Below are positions 10,163-20,428 of a stretch of DNA of 64,000 nucleotides, piece by piece. The first letter of the stretch is position 1. The number at the start of each line of letters is the position of its first letter. Made by a program: the position numbers and the translations under genes. Source of the stretch: Tieghemiomyces parasiticus (lineage: Eukaryota > Kickxellomycota > Dimargaritomycetes > Dimargaritales > Dimargaritaceae); contig JANBPT010000133.1 in the NCBI GenBank assembly GCA_027575765.1, forward strand, positions 1-64,000, in the 5' to 3' direction. The notes beneath the pieces are model-generated. The model was given only the letters and a program-made list of their open reading frames with translations, did not search any database and was not told where the DNA came from.

Positions 10163-12938
10163 CTAGTACTTTTGGCAGACGCTGGTCCACCCATGCCGTA
10201 CGTTATCGGGCCGTGCCCACCTGTCATGGAAGGAGGGGAGGGGGAAGGTGACGAAATGTGTACAAAAAGATTTAAGGTGCAATTAGGAACACTGGCTTTT
10301 GTAATCACGATTGAGTAAACTGTAATTGACGGCGATATGAGTAATGGGTAAATCGAAGCTGGCCCACCCTTACTTACAATTCTAGTAGACGGTCCGGGTG
10401 CGGACTCGCCGGCGTAGGCATCGCCGTTGGTAGCAATGTCTCAATCACTTGGTACAGAAATTTGGGTTTCCGCTCAGTGGGGAAATCTGGGCAGGCCGGG
10501 AATAATTAAGTAAAGAGAAAGAGAGGGATGACAGGCCAATTTCAGGTTAGTCGCTTCGGAACCATCCTACTGTACCTTGAGTCGTCCGCCTACCAGGTTA
10601 CGACAGACGCTCCGAAGTCTACGGCATTATACGTCCGTAGCTTCCAGCGCCGGGGTTGTCGGGCGCTTCAGGGGGATTACTTATTTTCTAGGGGCCGTGG
10701 AAGCGTGGGGAGGACTGCAGTTCCACTGGCCCTCCTTTTGCAACCCACTGTAGGAAAACTATTCAACAGGTGCACTTACCAGGCTCGGTGGGTTTGATAA
10801 AGTCAAACAGAGAGTCAGGGCTGCGCTGGTGGCGGATGTCAATCTCGCCCTCCTAAAGAATATGGGAGGGGGGGAGTCAGTTGAGCCGTTGTGTGCAGCG
10901 GAGTCGGAGAGGTAAAAGTATGGGAGACAAGTGAATGGTCAAGTCGAGGTGTAGATGAGAGGTGGGAAACTAGAGTTGAATGAGAGCTAGCAGGGGAGGC
11001 CCATGCATCCTGCCCGATTCATGCCCCAAGACCAGGTGCTCTTGGCCGGCTAACTTGGGGATCGGAGCTCCAGGTTGGTCTTGCCTTGTTCGGATACCCC
11101 ATAGCTATCAACCCTCCGATAGGTGTGTGCTTCTGAGCTTATTCAGTGAGCCTTCGCCCACCTCCGCTCCTTATCCATCCTAGCTAAACACGTACCTTGC
11201 GAAAGATTAGCAACGTCAGCTTTGACTTGCGGAAGTAAGTCGACGTTTGGCGAGCGATCTGGTTATTGACTCGCTTCTTGATCCAGCAAAAGTTTTCTAC
11301 GTACTTAAACCGCCACCGGGCGGCCAGGTACACCATGTCGGGCAGGAGTTCCTTCTCGACCCAGACGAAGAGAAAGCCGTTGGGTGTCATGTTTCCAACC
11401 GGGAGGCTGCTAAGCTGGTCAATGGTGATCTTGCCAGGCGTGGCCGGTTCGCCCGGTAGGAGCAGCGGTGGGTCCATGTAGATGGCCTGGAAACGGTTAC
11501 CAAGACCGAGGAGGTCCATGGCGAAAATATCATCATCCACGCGGCTGTGGGTGGAGTAAGCGGGGAAGGAGGGAGAGTGAGTGAGAGAGGGAGAAAAACG
11601 CATCCAGGCGACGAGTGGGGACGGTAAAATGTATAACAATTCAGTTACAGCGGAGGCAGCGGTGTAAAGATGGCAGCTAAGTCGGGGAGGGGAGGGAAGG
11701 GTTATTGCCACCGTCAGGTCAGGGCAGATACGGTGGTACTTACCGGTGGCATTCGGGAACCAACTGTTGGTCAATGAGATTGGTGATATGGAACACCCAG
11801 GAGCTGGGAATAGGAACCGGCGGAATACGAACGTAGGTCGGCAGACTAGGATCCACGGCGCTATGCGAGTGACGTGCGTGTGATGTTCAAGGTAGTGCCA
11901 AAGGTAGGGCAGATATCGCGGTTAACATACCGAAATCTAACACCCTGTCTACGACCAGAAGGAATGGGGGAGCGATGTGTCAAGTCCGGCACGCTTCAAC
12001 CTGGCCATCGTGACCTACCTGACCTTCTTACGGATAAAGAAGTAATTGCCCTGCTTGTCCTGGAGTTTAACCTGCATGATGCGGTACCGCTGAATGATGC
12101 TCTCCTTATCGTGTCTAGGCGCACGGGGCTCCTTCGGCGTCGCTGTCGTCCCGGCTGTCGTAGCGCGCTTGCCACGGGCCTTCTTAGCGGGCGCCTCCCC
12201 AAATTCTTCGTCCCAAAACTCGTCATCCACGGCCACGTAATCATTCTCTTCGACAAACTCCGCGGTATTGGCGTCCTCCATCTCGGCCTTCCACCATTCA
12301 AGTTCCTCGTAGTCTTCGTAGTCGATAGTGGCTGTCTTGACCGTGAAACTGCTGGTCTGCCGAAACACTTCTTCAAGTTGTTCCTGGGTCAGCGGCGGTG
12401 GATCGCTCTCGGTGCGATGACCCATTCCCATGACGATGGTCGTACCCGAAGGGGGCAGAAGGACGGCGGAGGCCACTTGGTCTGGGGAGTCAGACGGATC
12501 AGCATCACCTGTCGTAGCCACATCGGTGGTCACGGAGGGAGAAATGGTATCTTCTTCCTTGATAGTAGGTTCGGCGGTAGGCTGCGGGGTTGCGGTCTGC
12601 GACGTGCTGGATCGACCGGCTACCTGGCGCTGGATACGTTCTAGTTCCTCGAACTTCTTCATAATGGCTTCCACCGACTCGTCGTCCTCCACATAGCCCA
12701 CATAGTGTGCGTTGCTAAATATCAGGGAGGTAGGCAATGGAGGGAGGGAAGGTGGACGAGGTGAGGCCCTAACAGGTTAGCGGGGCGATCGGGTCACGGG
12801 TAAATGGATGGCTGTCGTTGTCTCATGCTTTCTTTGGGATGCCAGCCGGGGAGGCAGCCGGCGAACCACCTACTGGGCTTGCCTTCATGCTTACCTAGCC
12901 TCACGCTTAGGCCTCGCACGACGTCTGGTTTCTACCAT
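10163..12938 (-). CDS. MT-A70-family adenine methyltransferase-like protein, DPPL variant (MTA9/METTL14-type candidate)
   Basis: Seven exons were joined by eye: 12938-12895, 12714-12019, 11860-11744, 11544-11196, 10852-10780, 10486-10378 and 10220-10163. All junctions keep frame, with GT donors and AG acceptors, giving 481 residues. The N-terminal half is acidic and low-complexity apart from a conserved-looking block around residues 15-45 (SNAHYVGYVEDDESVEAIMK). The MT-A70 domain starts near residue 255 with VRIPPVPIPSSWVFHITNL. The catalytic position reads FQAIYMDPPLLLPGE (DPPL at 310-313) in place of DPPW. It ends with DIRHQRSPDSLFDFIKP, FLYQVIETLLP, RLLELWARPD and GWTSVCQKY. DPPW enzymes methylate adenine in RNA or DNA; variant members such as METTL14 (EPPL) and MTA9 are non-catalytic substrate-binding partners. 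A partner role is therefore inferred. The RHQR...FDFI end resembles the DNA-6mA group more than METTL3/14, though this is from memory. Confidence 0.85.
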
Positions 12939-13888
12939 GGCTGTCAATGGTCTGGTCTAGGACCCCGGAGAGGTTAGAATAAGGGGTCGAAAAGTTGGAC
13001 AAGATGTGGGGCCGTACAAGGCAAAAGTAAATGCGCGGCAACGAGGGCAAGGTCAAGGACAGGCTACGTCGGAGCAGGCATGCGAGGTTATTTCTATAAC
13101 GACAGCGGGAGCAGGGACCTGGTAGTAGCTGGTTACAAGCAGAGGTTGGCTGGTTGCTTCTGTGTGCGCTGCAGAGGTCAAGTGGGTCAGGGGCCCACAC
13201 AGTATGGTACAGAGGGCATTGGCGCCTGTCAAATAGGGCCTGGTAATGGAAGTGAGGACGGGCGGAGGGATAGAGAGGGTTTTCACGGACTAGCACGTTT
13301 TCTGGGGTTGCCTGTGTAGTTGCACTCGTCAATCGATGGTTTGCAAATATAAAGTAGTTGCTACTCAACCGATAACAAAGCGCAGCAAGTATACCAAGCC
13401 CCACAAAGTCACTACATTTTTTTTGTTTACCTTTAGGTATAGGTTGCCATCACCCGCCAACAGCCACTGCGCAAGATCCAAGGCACTACAGGCTACTCCG
13501 CCTGCCCACTATGAACAGTAGAGCATGGTACATTTTTTTGGTCCCATATAACCAAGCGATTCAAGAGCTACAGGCACCGCTAGTTATTTTTTTTTATTGG
13601 CAGTGAGAGGAGGAGCCAGTGAGGGCCCAATTTAGGCCAACTGGGTCAAGAAATTGCCTTTTTTTTTTTTTCTCACTGGCCGTCAGTGGGATTGAGTGCA
13701 TTTGTCTTGATTCACCCAAGCGGGCCGACTAACACTTCAACCCGGACCTCATTACGGCGTTGCCAATTTACTACAACCACTCCTCCCTAGCCCCCCCACT
13801 CACGCCCTATCACCCATTCGGTCTATCAATCAGCTCCGTCGTAGCTTTTAATACCACCACCAGTTTCTCCGCCCCCCTCCCTACCACT
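12939..13888. other. Divergent promoter region between the MT-A70 gene and IMP3
   Basis: This holds the MT-A70 leader on the left and the IMP3 promoter on the right. The right part carries two T-tracts and a 9-base inverted repeat, annotated separately. Frames on the minus strand at 12907-13404 lack a plausible product. Confidence 0.5.
13587..13680 (+). promoter_or_regulatory. T-tracts and inverted repeat upstream of IMP3
   Basis: Runs of 9 T (13587-13595) and 13 T (13659-13671) lie 220-300 bases upstream of the IMP3 ATG. A perfect 9-base inverted repeat, GCCAGTGAG at 13615-13623 and CTCACTGGC at 13672-13680, brackets the second run. Poly(dT) tracts are common nucleosome-excluding elements of fungal ribosome-biogenesis promoters. 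The function of the inverted repeat is unknown. Confidence 0.4.
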
Positions 13889-14603
13889 ATGGTGCGCCAA
13901 TTCAAGTACCACGAGTCGAAGCTCCTCAAGAAGGTCGATTTTCTCGAGTACAAGAACGAGAAGAACATCGAGCAGATCCGTGTAATTGGCCGATACAATC
14001 TTAAGAACCGGGAGGAGTACTTGCAGTATGGCCAGCTGGCCTACGAGGCACGCCGCCTCACCAAGATGCTCGCCAAGCTGGATGCCAAGGACACCTACCG
14101 GCTGGAGCAGGAGAACCGGCTGCTGGACAAGCTGTACGATATGGGAATCATCGACACCCGGAACCAGATGAGCAAGGCCGCCACGGTAACCGTCGAGCAT
14201 TTCTGTCGGCGGCGGCTGGCCGTGGTCATGTGTCGCAACCGGATGTCCGAATCTATCCCGCGGGCGACCAAGTTGATCCTTCAGGGCCATGTCCGTATCG
14301 GTACCGAGATTGTGACCGACCCGGCCTTCTTGGTCACCCGTGGCAACGAGGATTTCCTCACCTGGGTCGACTCGTCCAAGGTCAAGCGCCACGTGCTCAA
14401 GTACAACGACCAGGTAAGTATAACTTTTGCCGACGCTGTAGCGCTGGGACCTCCCAGACACCCTCCCCCCTGATTACTTGGCACATTCCATGCTGATGCG
14501 GGCCCATTGCTTGCCATTTTACACTTTGCTAACACCCAACGCGTCACCACCACCCTACTACTTTCTACCTACCCACCAGCTCGACGACTACGACCTGCTC
14601 TAA
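13889..14603 (+). CDS. IMP3: U3 snoRNP protein IMP3
   Basis: Two exons, 13889-14413 and 14580-14603, with a 166-base GTAAGT intron, encode 182 residues, the usual length for IMP3. The start MVRQFKYHESKLLKKVDFLE is the conserved family N-terminus. A helical S4-type RNA-binding domain follows, with HFCRRRLAVVMCRNRMSESI and ATKLILQGHVRIGTEIVTDP. The second exon supplies only the last seven residues, LDDYDLL, which is also the conserved family end. IMP3 binds U3 snoRNA with MPP10 and IMP4 and promotes pairing of U3 with pre-18S rRNA in the nucleolus. The frame is open upstream to 13760, but conservation begins at 13889, where ACTATGG gives a good start context. Confidence 0.96.
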
Positions 14604-15088
14604 ACACCGTCGCCCGCGTTCAGCTCCGAGGGGTACCTACATGGAAGCGTGGTTGTTTTTATTTTGACCCCAAGTGTTCGTTACTGACGTCACACTGCTC
14701 TATCCTTTTTCACCAGCGCTTGCCATATCCTGCGCACTTTTCTGTAATTCATAAACCGTTAGTATGCATCCTCAACGCTGCCAAATACATGGAGCCTATA
14801 CGAGTTAACAGCGGGGGTGCTAAAGGGTATAGATAATGGCTGGAAGATGTGTGGTAGAAGACCCGGGTCGGTGCTGGGGGCGGGTAGGCTGGGAGGTTGA
14901 GGCGGAGTTCACCAACCAAAGTCAGTTAACACTAGTTTCCGCATGACCCCCTTTGCAAGGCATCGCGATTACTATTAACCCTCGCCTCACTTGGCATTTG
15001 TTTGGCGCTGCGGCCCTGACCTTTTTTTCGACCAGTCTTTCGTGACATTCCTTCACTACCCGTTCCCCTCTTCATCACATTATTCGCC
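14604..15088. other. Intergenic, IMP3 3' flank and NUP85 promoter
   Basis: No supported gene. A T-run near 15021-15028 lies about 65 bases upstream of the NUP85 start, similar to the T-tracts of IMP3. Confidence 0.5.
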
Positions 15089-17720
15089 ATGGCCACCGTG
15101 GCCACCAACGAGTGTCTTTCGCAGTCCGGCCTCTCACGCCGCCTGATCGACCCCCGGCGGAATCCTACGCCAGTCGGCCGGGATCAGCCCTCGGCCTCGG
15201 ATGTCTTCGCCACGCGGCTCTTCAGCGTCCCGTCCAGCCGCCGGACTTTTTTGAATGAGTCCCACGCAGCCTTTGGGGCGATCCAAGACGTGTACCTGGA
15301 CTACGTCGGCAGCCTGCAACGCATGGGCCGGGACCCGCGCGGCGCCACGTTGCCGCAGGAGAATTCCCGCCGCCTCAGCAAGATGTATAAAGATTCCATC
15401 TACCGCCAGGTGACCAGTTTCAACCAGCGGCTGGCTGCGGGCGACCCGCCTTCCATGGTAGGGGAGGAAGACCTGAGCCAAGACAACGTCGGTCGGCCAA
15501 GTACGGCGGATGAGGACGAGTGCGACCGACTTAGCCAGTGCGCTGTCGCCTGGTCCCTCCTGGAGATTCTCTACACGCCATCGACTGAGGGCCGGTCGTT
15601 CGTGGACGAGTACCTTTCGTGGCTGAACCGCAACTTCCCGCGGCCGTCCGTGGCGGAGGGCCAGGAAATCGCCCAGACCAACCCGATTGCAAGCCACCCG
15701 CGGTTCTGGCCCTACGTGGTGGACCTGGTACTGCAGGGCCACACCACGCTGATCCTCGAGATCCTCCGCCAGGTGAAGCCGCTGGATTTGATCACGTCGT
15801 ACGACGGAATCGACGAGAGTGCCCAGCTTGATCTGGTGGCGAATGGCGACAAGCGAGTCACCCAGATCCAGCTTGCCCTCAGCACGGCCGCCCACCTAAT
15901 CGAGACTCTCCCGCAGCGTCGGGCCCACGCGTCATCCGCCGAGTTTCTAATGCGGTGGAACGAGTGGAAGACCCTCGCCGAGCGCTGGGCCGTCAAGTCA
16001 CTCCCCACGGAGGCTGAACCGCTCCGTGCCGTGTTCCAGATCCTCAGTGGGAACGCCAAGGCCATTAATCAGCACAGCGTCAGCTGGCAGCAGAGTCTCG
16101 GTGCGATCCTGTTTTATAAGGCCCCAACCACCCCGGCCGACCAGGCTACCGAATTCTTGTACGACTGCGCCCACCTACCCCGCGATTTCCGCTACGAATT
16201 GACCGGCGAGGAGGAGGAAGATATCAGTCTGTCGACCGACGACGAGGAAGAGTCAGATGCTGAAATGGACGATGAACAAGACAAGGATGAGTCTGCCAAA
16301 GACGCTTCAATGGACGAGGAGAGCGGGTTAGAGTCCAAGCCGTCCTCGATCACCTCAGACCGGTCGTCCCGGAATGTCACTCGCCCTGAGGAGCCCGCAT
16401 CACCCCTGGACCGAACTCTTTTGGCGCTCATCCAGTTTGATCAGGCATCGGTAAGTGGCACTAGTAATGTGGCGTGTTAACCTGTACAGCTGGGCCGCTT
16501 TGGACCCCAGTGCCCAATACCGACCAACGGCTTGGCTTTATACTCCCCGTGCACCAACCCCATCCACCCACTCACTCAATACGCTATGATGATTCCGCCG
16601 CCTCTCTCCGAAACGTCACTCTACCGACAGGTCATCCGCTATAGCCAGCAGATCGACATCTGGCTGGTCACCCACCTCGCCGATTTCCTTGACAAGCTTG
16701 GCTATCTGGACGAGGTCAGCGCCAGCGTCCACAATAACATCCGCGATTTTTTCGTCTTCGCCTACGGGGAGTCACTCATTACCAACGCGCACTATTGGCA
16801 ACTCGGGGTGTACTACCTCTCGAGCTGTCCCGGGTCTGGGATGGTGGCCATTGAGACGTACCTAACCCGCCTGCCGCTCGACACCGAGCGCAAGACCCGT
16901 AAGGTTTTAGCCCTCCTCCAATCCTATGGGTTGGACTACGCCTACCAGACCGTCTGCCGGACGGTGGCGCGCCGGCACCTAGACGATGGTCACTACGGCA
17001 CGGCCATCTCTTACTACGTCCAGGCCGCCGAGCCTCGCCGCGTGGCCCACATTGCCGAGCTATTGCTACTCGATTACATCCGGACGGGCTCGCAGGCGGC
17101 CTACCAGACCGTCATTGACAACCTGGCCACCCAGGTCGAGTTTTCCGAGAAACTACAGTTCCTGTCCGAGTACCGCGATTTTCACGAACTCCGCCGCACC
17201 GGGGCGTATCGATCGGCCGCCCAACTGGTCGTGAAACTGATCAATCACAAGATCGCGCCCAAGCGGTTCTGGTTGATGCTCATCTTTGACGCCCTGCCTC
17301 TTCTAGAAGGTAAGTACAGCTGCCGTCGGGAGATTTGAACTTGCGCAGATGTTTGTGCTTTGGTTTAGGGGTGACTGCCGAGCGACCGCTCCGGTCCTAC
17401 TCTTCCTCCTCCTCGCCGATTATATACCACCTAGCTTTGGACAGCCACTCACATTTTCTCCTCCTCCTCACCTCTCCGCCCTTTTGGGTCACCTCTCCAC
17501 GCCAGGCAATGAGGTGGTATTCAATGCCCATGAAACCTCCGAACTGATGAACGGCCTGGAGGAAATCACCGCCTCGCACCTTCGTGACGAGTACCTCGGC
17601 GTGGACGCGCCGTTGTGGACTCGCCTAATGGGGGAGGAAGTCTCTGTCGACCAGAAACTCGCGGTTATTCGAACGGCCCTCGTGCGCAACCTTGCCCGCG
17701 CTGTCCTCTTCATGTCGTGA
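15089..17720 (+). CDS. NUP85: Nucleoporin NUP85 (Y-complex)
   Basis: Three exons, 15089-16450, 16631-17309 and 17506-17720, encode 751 residues. The protein is an alpha-helical scaffold nucleoporin of the Y (NUP84/NUP107) complex, which coats the nuclear pore. Recognisable stretches are LLEILYTPSTEGRSFVDEYL, WLNRNFPRPSVAEGQEIAQT, HPRFWPYVVDLVLQGHTTLI, IWLVTHLADFLDKLG, and the C-terminal EVVFNAHETSELMNGLEEI followed by RTALVRNLARAVLF. The region around residues 375-425 is an acidic, serine-rich insert (DDEEESDAEMDDEQDKDESA), probably a disordered loop. Intron 1 has an alternative in-frame acceptor at 16489, which would add 47 residues; direct joining gives the better family match. AATAAA lies about 90 bases past the stop. 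TRM5 follows on the same strand within 350 bases. Confidence 0.9.
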
Positions 17721-18067
17721 GGGGCCAGAGGGCGGTCTAACCTGTGATATGGGCAGTCTCTTGAAAGGCACCCCCCTCCCCACGTTGCCACGTCGCATGT
17801 CATAATAAATCCTTCAGTATTCTCTACAACACAACTTGATACAAAATCTATGCTGTTTTCAAAATACATAGCCGCTTAAACAAAGAAACGGATTAGAATT
17901 GGCGTGTTATGCCACGTTCTCTAATGCTCGGCACTCGACGGGGACACAAGTTGTTGCACGATTCTAAACCCTACCTTAGTAAAAAAAATATCGACCCGAC
18001 CAGGCCCGCCTTAAAAGCGACAGAAGGCAGGTGGCCTCCCCGGCGCGTCGACTTCTCCCTCCTGCCG

Positions 18068-20222
18068 ATGTGGATCCGCCGATTCTGCTCCTATATGCGC
18101 ACTTCGCGCTGCCCGGTTCGTCTACTCTCAGCTCCATCACTCTACGCGCATCCCATTAGGAGATCCGCCCCATTAACACCGGCACCCTTGTACCCGCGAT
18201 TCCGTTCGACCGGAACGACGACCACGGCCCTTCGCCGCTTGCCTCGCCGCCTCTCCCGCTCGCCCATGATCCCGCCACCACTCTGCCGCGGGGCCGAGAC
18301 CCTGGACCGTGAGGCCTTTCGCACGTCACTCGATCTCCTCGGCCTACGCGTCCTTCCCCAGCAGGTAGGGGCCGTCACCAAGGGGTTTCCCGATAGCCTG
18401 CTAAACCAGCCCCGCCTGCGCAATGTGGTGGACGCTGATCGTCAGCCGCCGACCAAGGACGCGACCACCCCCCTGGCGCCCAAAGCCTCCCATAAAATCG
18501 TGCTGCTCGACCGAGCCATCCGCGCCCCTGAAGATCTCCCGACGGAGCTTCACGTCTGGGCGCAAGCCAATAATGCCACGACGGTCCCGTACCAGCTGCC
18601 CCTGACCTACGACTACTGGACCGCCGATGATATCCTGTCGGCCATCCTCCCGGAAGACCTGCCGGCCCCCACGTCATACGAGTCGGTAGGCCACATTGCC
18701 CATATGAACCTCCGCGACGAGTACCTTCCATACCGCCACCTGATCGGCCAGGTGATTCTGGACAAGTCGGCGACTATCCGGACCGTGGTGAATAAGCTGG
18801 ACAGCATTGATACCACTTTCCGTTTCTTTAAAATGGAGGTCCTCGCTGGTCCAGACGATATGCTGGCCGAGGTGCGCGAGAGCGAGTGCCGGTTCCAGTT
18901 TGATTTCTCCAAAGTGTACTGGAACTCCCGACTCCACCATGAACACGAACGGGTTGTCAAGACTTTCCAACCCGGTCAGTTCGTGTGTGACGTGTTCGCC
19001 GGCGTAGGGCCCTTTGCCCTGCCCGCCGCCAAACGCGGGTGCTACGTTTACGCCAACGACCTGAATCCCGAGTCCTTCAAGTGGCTCCAGTCCAATATCC
19101 ACAACAACAAGTTAGACGGCCAGGTATTGTCGTACAACATGGACGGGCGGGAGTTTATTCGCCAGTCCTTTAAGGACCTCCACGCCAACGGCACGCGTAA
19201 TGTGAAGCCGTACGTCCGGCCGGCCTTGCGTAACAAACGGGCCCGGCGGACGGCAAATGCCACTACGGAAGGGGAAGACAAGCCCGCGGATGACTTGACA
19301 GCAGAGGTCGCGTCTTCGGCCGACCCCTCTCCCACTTCAACTAGCCCGGCGACCTTCCAGCACGTTGTCATGAACCTTCCGGCCACCGCCATCGAATTTC
19401 TCGGTAAGTGTGACAAGGATGCTTACCGTGGTAGATTGTACAGTATAATTGCTCTCGCCTGTCTTCCCAACCGTAGTCGACGCTAAGCATGTACGCCGGC
19501 TTCATAGACTAACCCTCCTCTGCTGCCTATACCGTTCCATATGTATATGCGATCTTTTATTCCTCCCACTAGACGCCTTCAAAGGGGTCATGAACGGTTT
19601 AGCCGAGGACGACACCGCGCCCCCGCTCCCCCTTGTCCATGTTCACTGCTTCACCAAGAGTGATCAACCCGAAGCAGACCTGTTAGGAGTAAGTAGCAGG
19701 GCTTTAGGTGGTGGTGGTGGTTATTTTTTGTCCGATGCATTCCACTTTTATACCACTTCAGCTACGATCGTTTCTGATTCATGGTCAGGAAGATCTAACC
19801 GTATCAGATACTAACCATGCTGCACCATCACACCGCTTATTAATTTATTTTCCCTAACCAGCGCATCTCGGGTGTGATCGATCACCCCATCACGGTTGAA
19901 ACCCCGGAAACCGTGGTCCATTTTGTCCGTAAGGTGGCGCCCAACAAGGACATGTACTGCGTAACTTTTCGGTTGCCCCGAGAGGTCGCGTTTACTAGGT
20001 AGGTAAGCCATCGCGCCGTCCTTTGCTTAGAATGAAAGGGAGTGGCCCCCGGGGGCTGGTCAGTATCATTCATCCGCTTGCTGTGGGGAGGGGGAGGGGG
20101 AATCCGTGGCAGCGGTTCTAATCGGAGCTGCTGGCTAATGCACTAACACCCTTCATTATCCTAAATCACCCTCTCCACGTCATTTTGCCAGCACGTTGAA
20201 GCGTAAGGCCGAGTCTGATTAA
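18068..20222 (+). CDS. TRM5: tRNA (guanine37-N1)-methyltransferase
   Basis: Four exons, 18068-19403, 19573-19688, 19862-19998 and 20192-20222, all in frame, give 539 residues. The enzyme transfers methyl from AdoMet to N1 of G37 next to the anticodon, preventing +1 frameshifts. Visible signatures are SYESVGHIAHMNLRDEYLPY in the D2 domain, SRLHHEHERVV, the AdoMet loop VCDVFAGVGPFALPAAKRG near residue 305, the acidic motif YANDLNPESFKWLQSN, and the catalytic NLP motif in VVMNLPATAIEFLDAF, completed across intron 1. Residues 1-66 are rich in arginine and serine with no acidic residues, a likely mitochondrial presequence. A second ATG at 18266, just before the conserved part, would give a 473-residue nuclear or cytosolic form. 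The frame is also open back to 17909. A low-complexity insert lies near residues 380-430. Confidence 0.93.
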
Positions 20223-20428
20223 TGCTGCCTCATTATCCCTGGCCTCTTTACCCGATGGTTTTCGATGATGACTGTTCGTTATTTCTTGCCATAGTACAGA
20301 ACGCAATCTATAAATATTTCGCGACTGAGGATCGCCTTTTTTTAATGATTATTTCAAGTAGAAAACAGCCCATGTCATCGATGACTCGGCGTTGTAAGCG
20401 AGCACTTCCCGTCGGACACATCCCATGT

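Noticed and set aside
13826..14461. 211-codon frame antisense to IMP3
   Set aside because: Shadow of IMP3; the sense strand carries the conserved protein with a proper intron.
15134..15895. 253-codon frame antisense to NUP85
   Set aside because: Shadow of a GC-rich coding exon.
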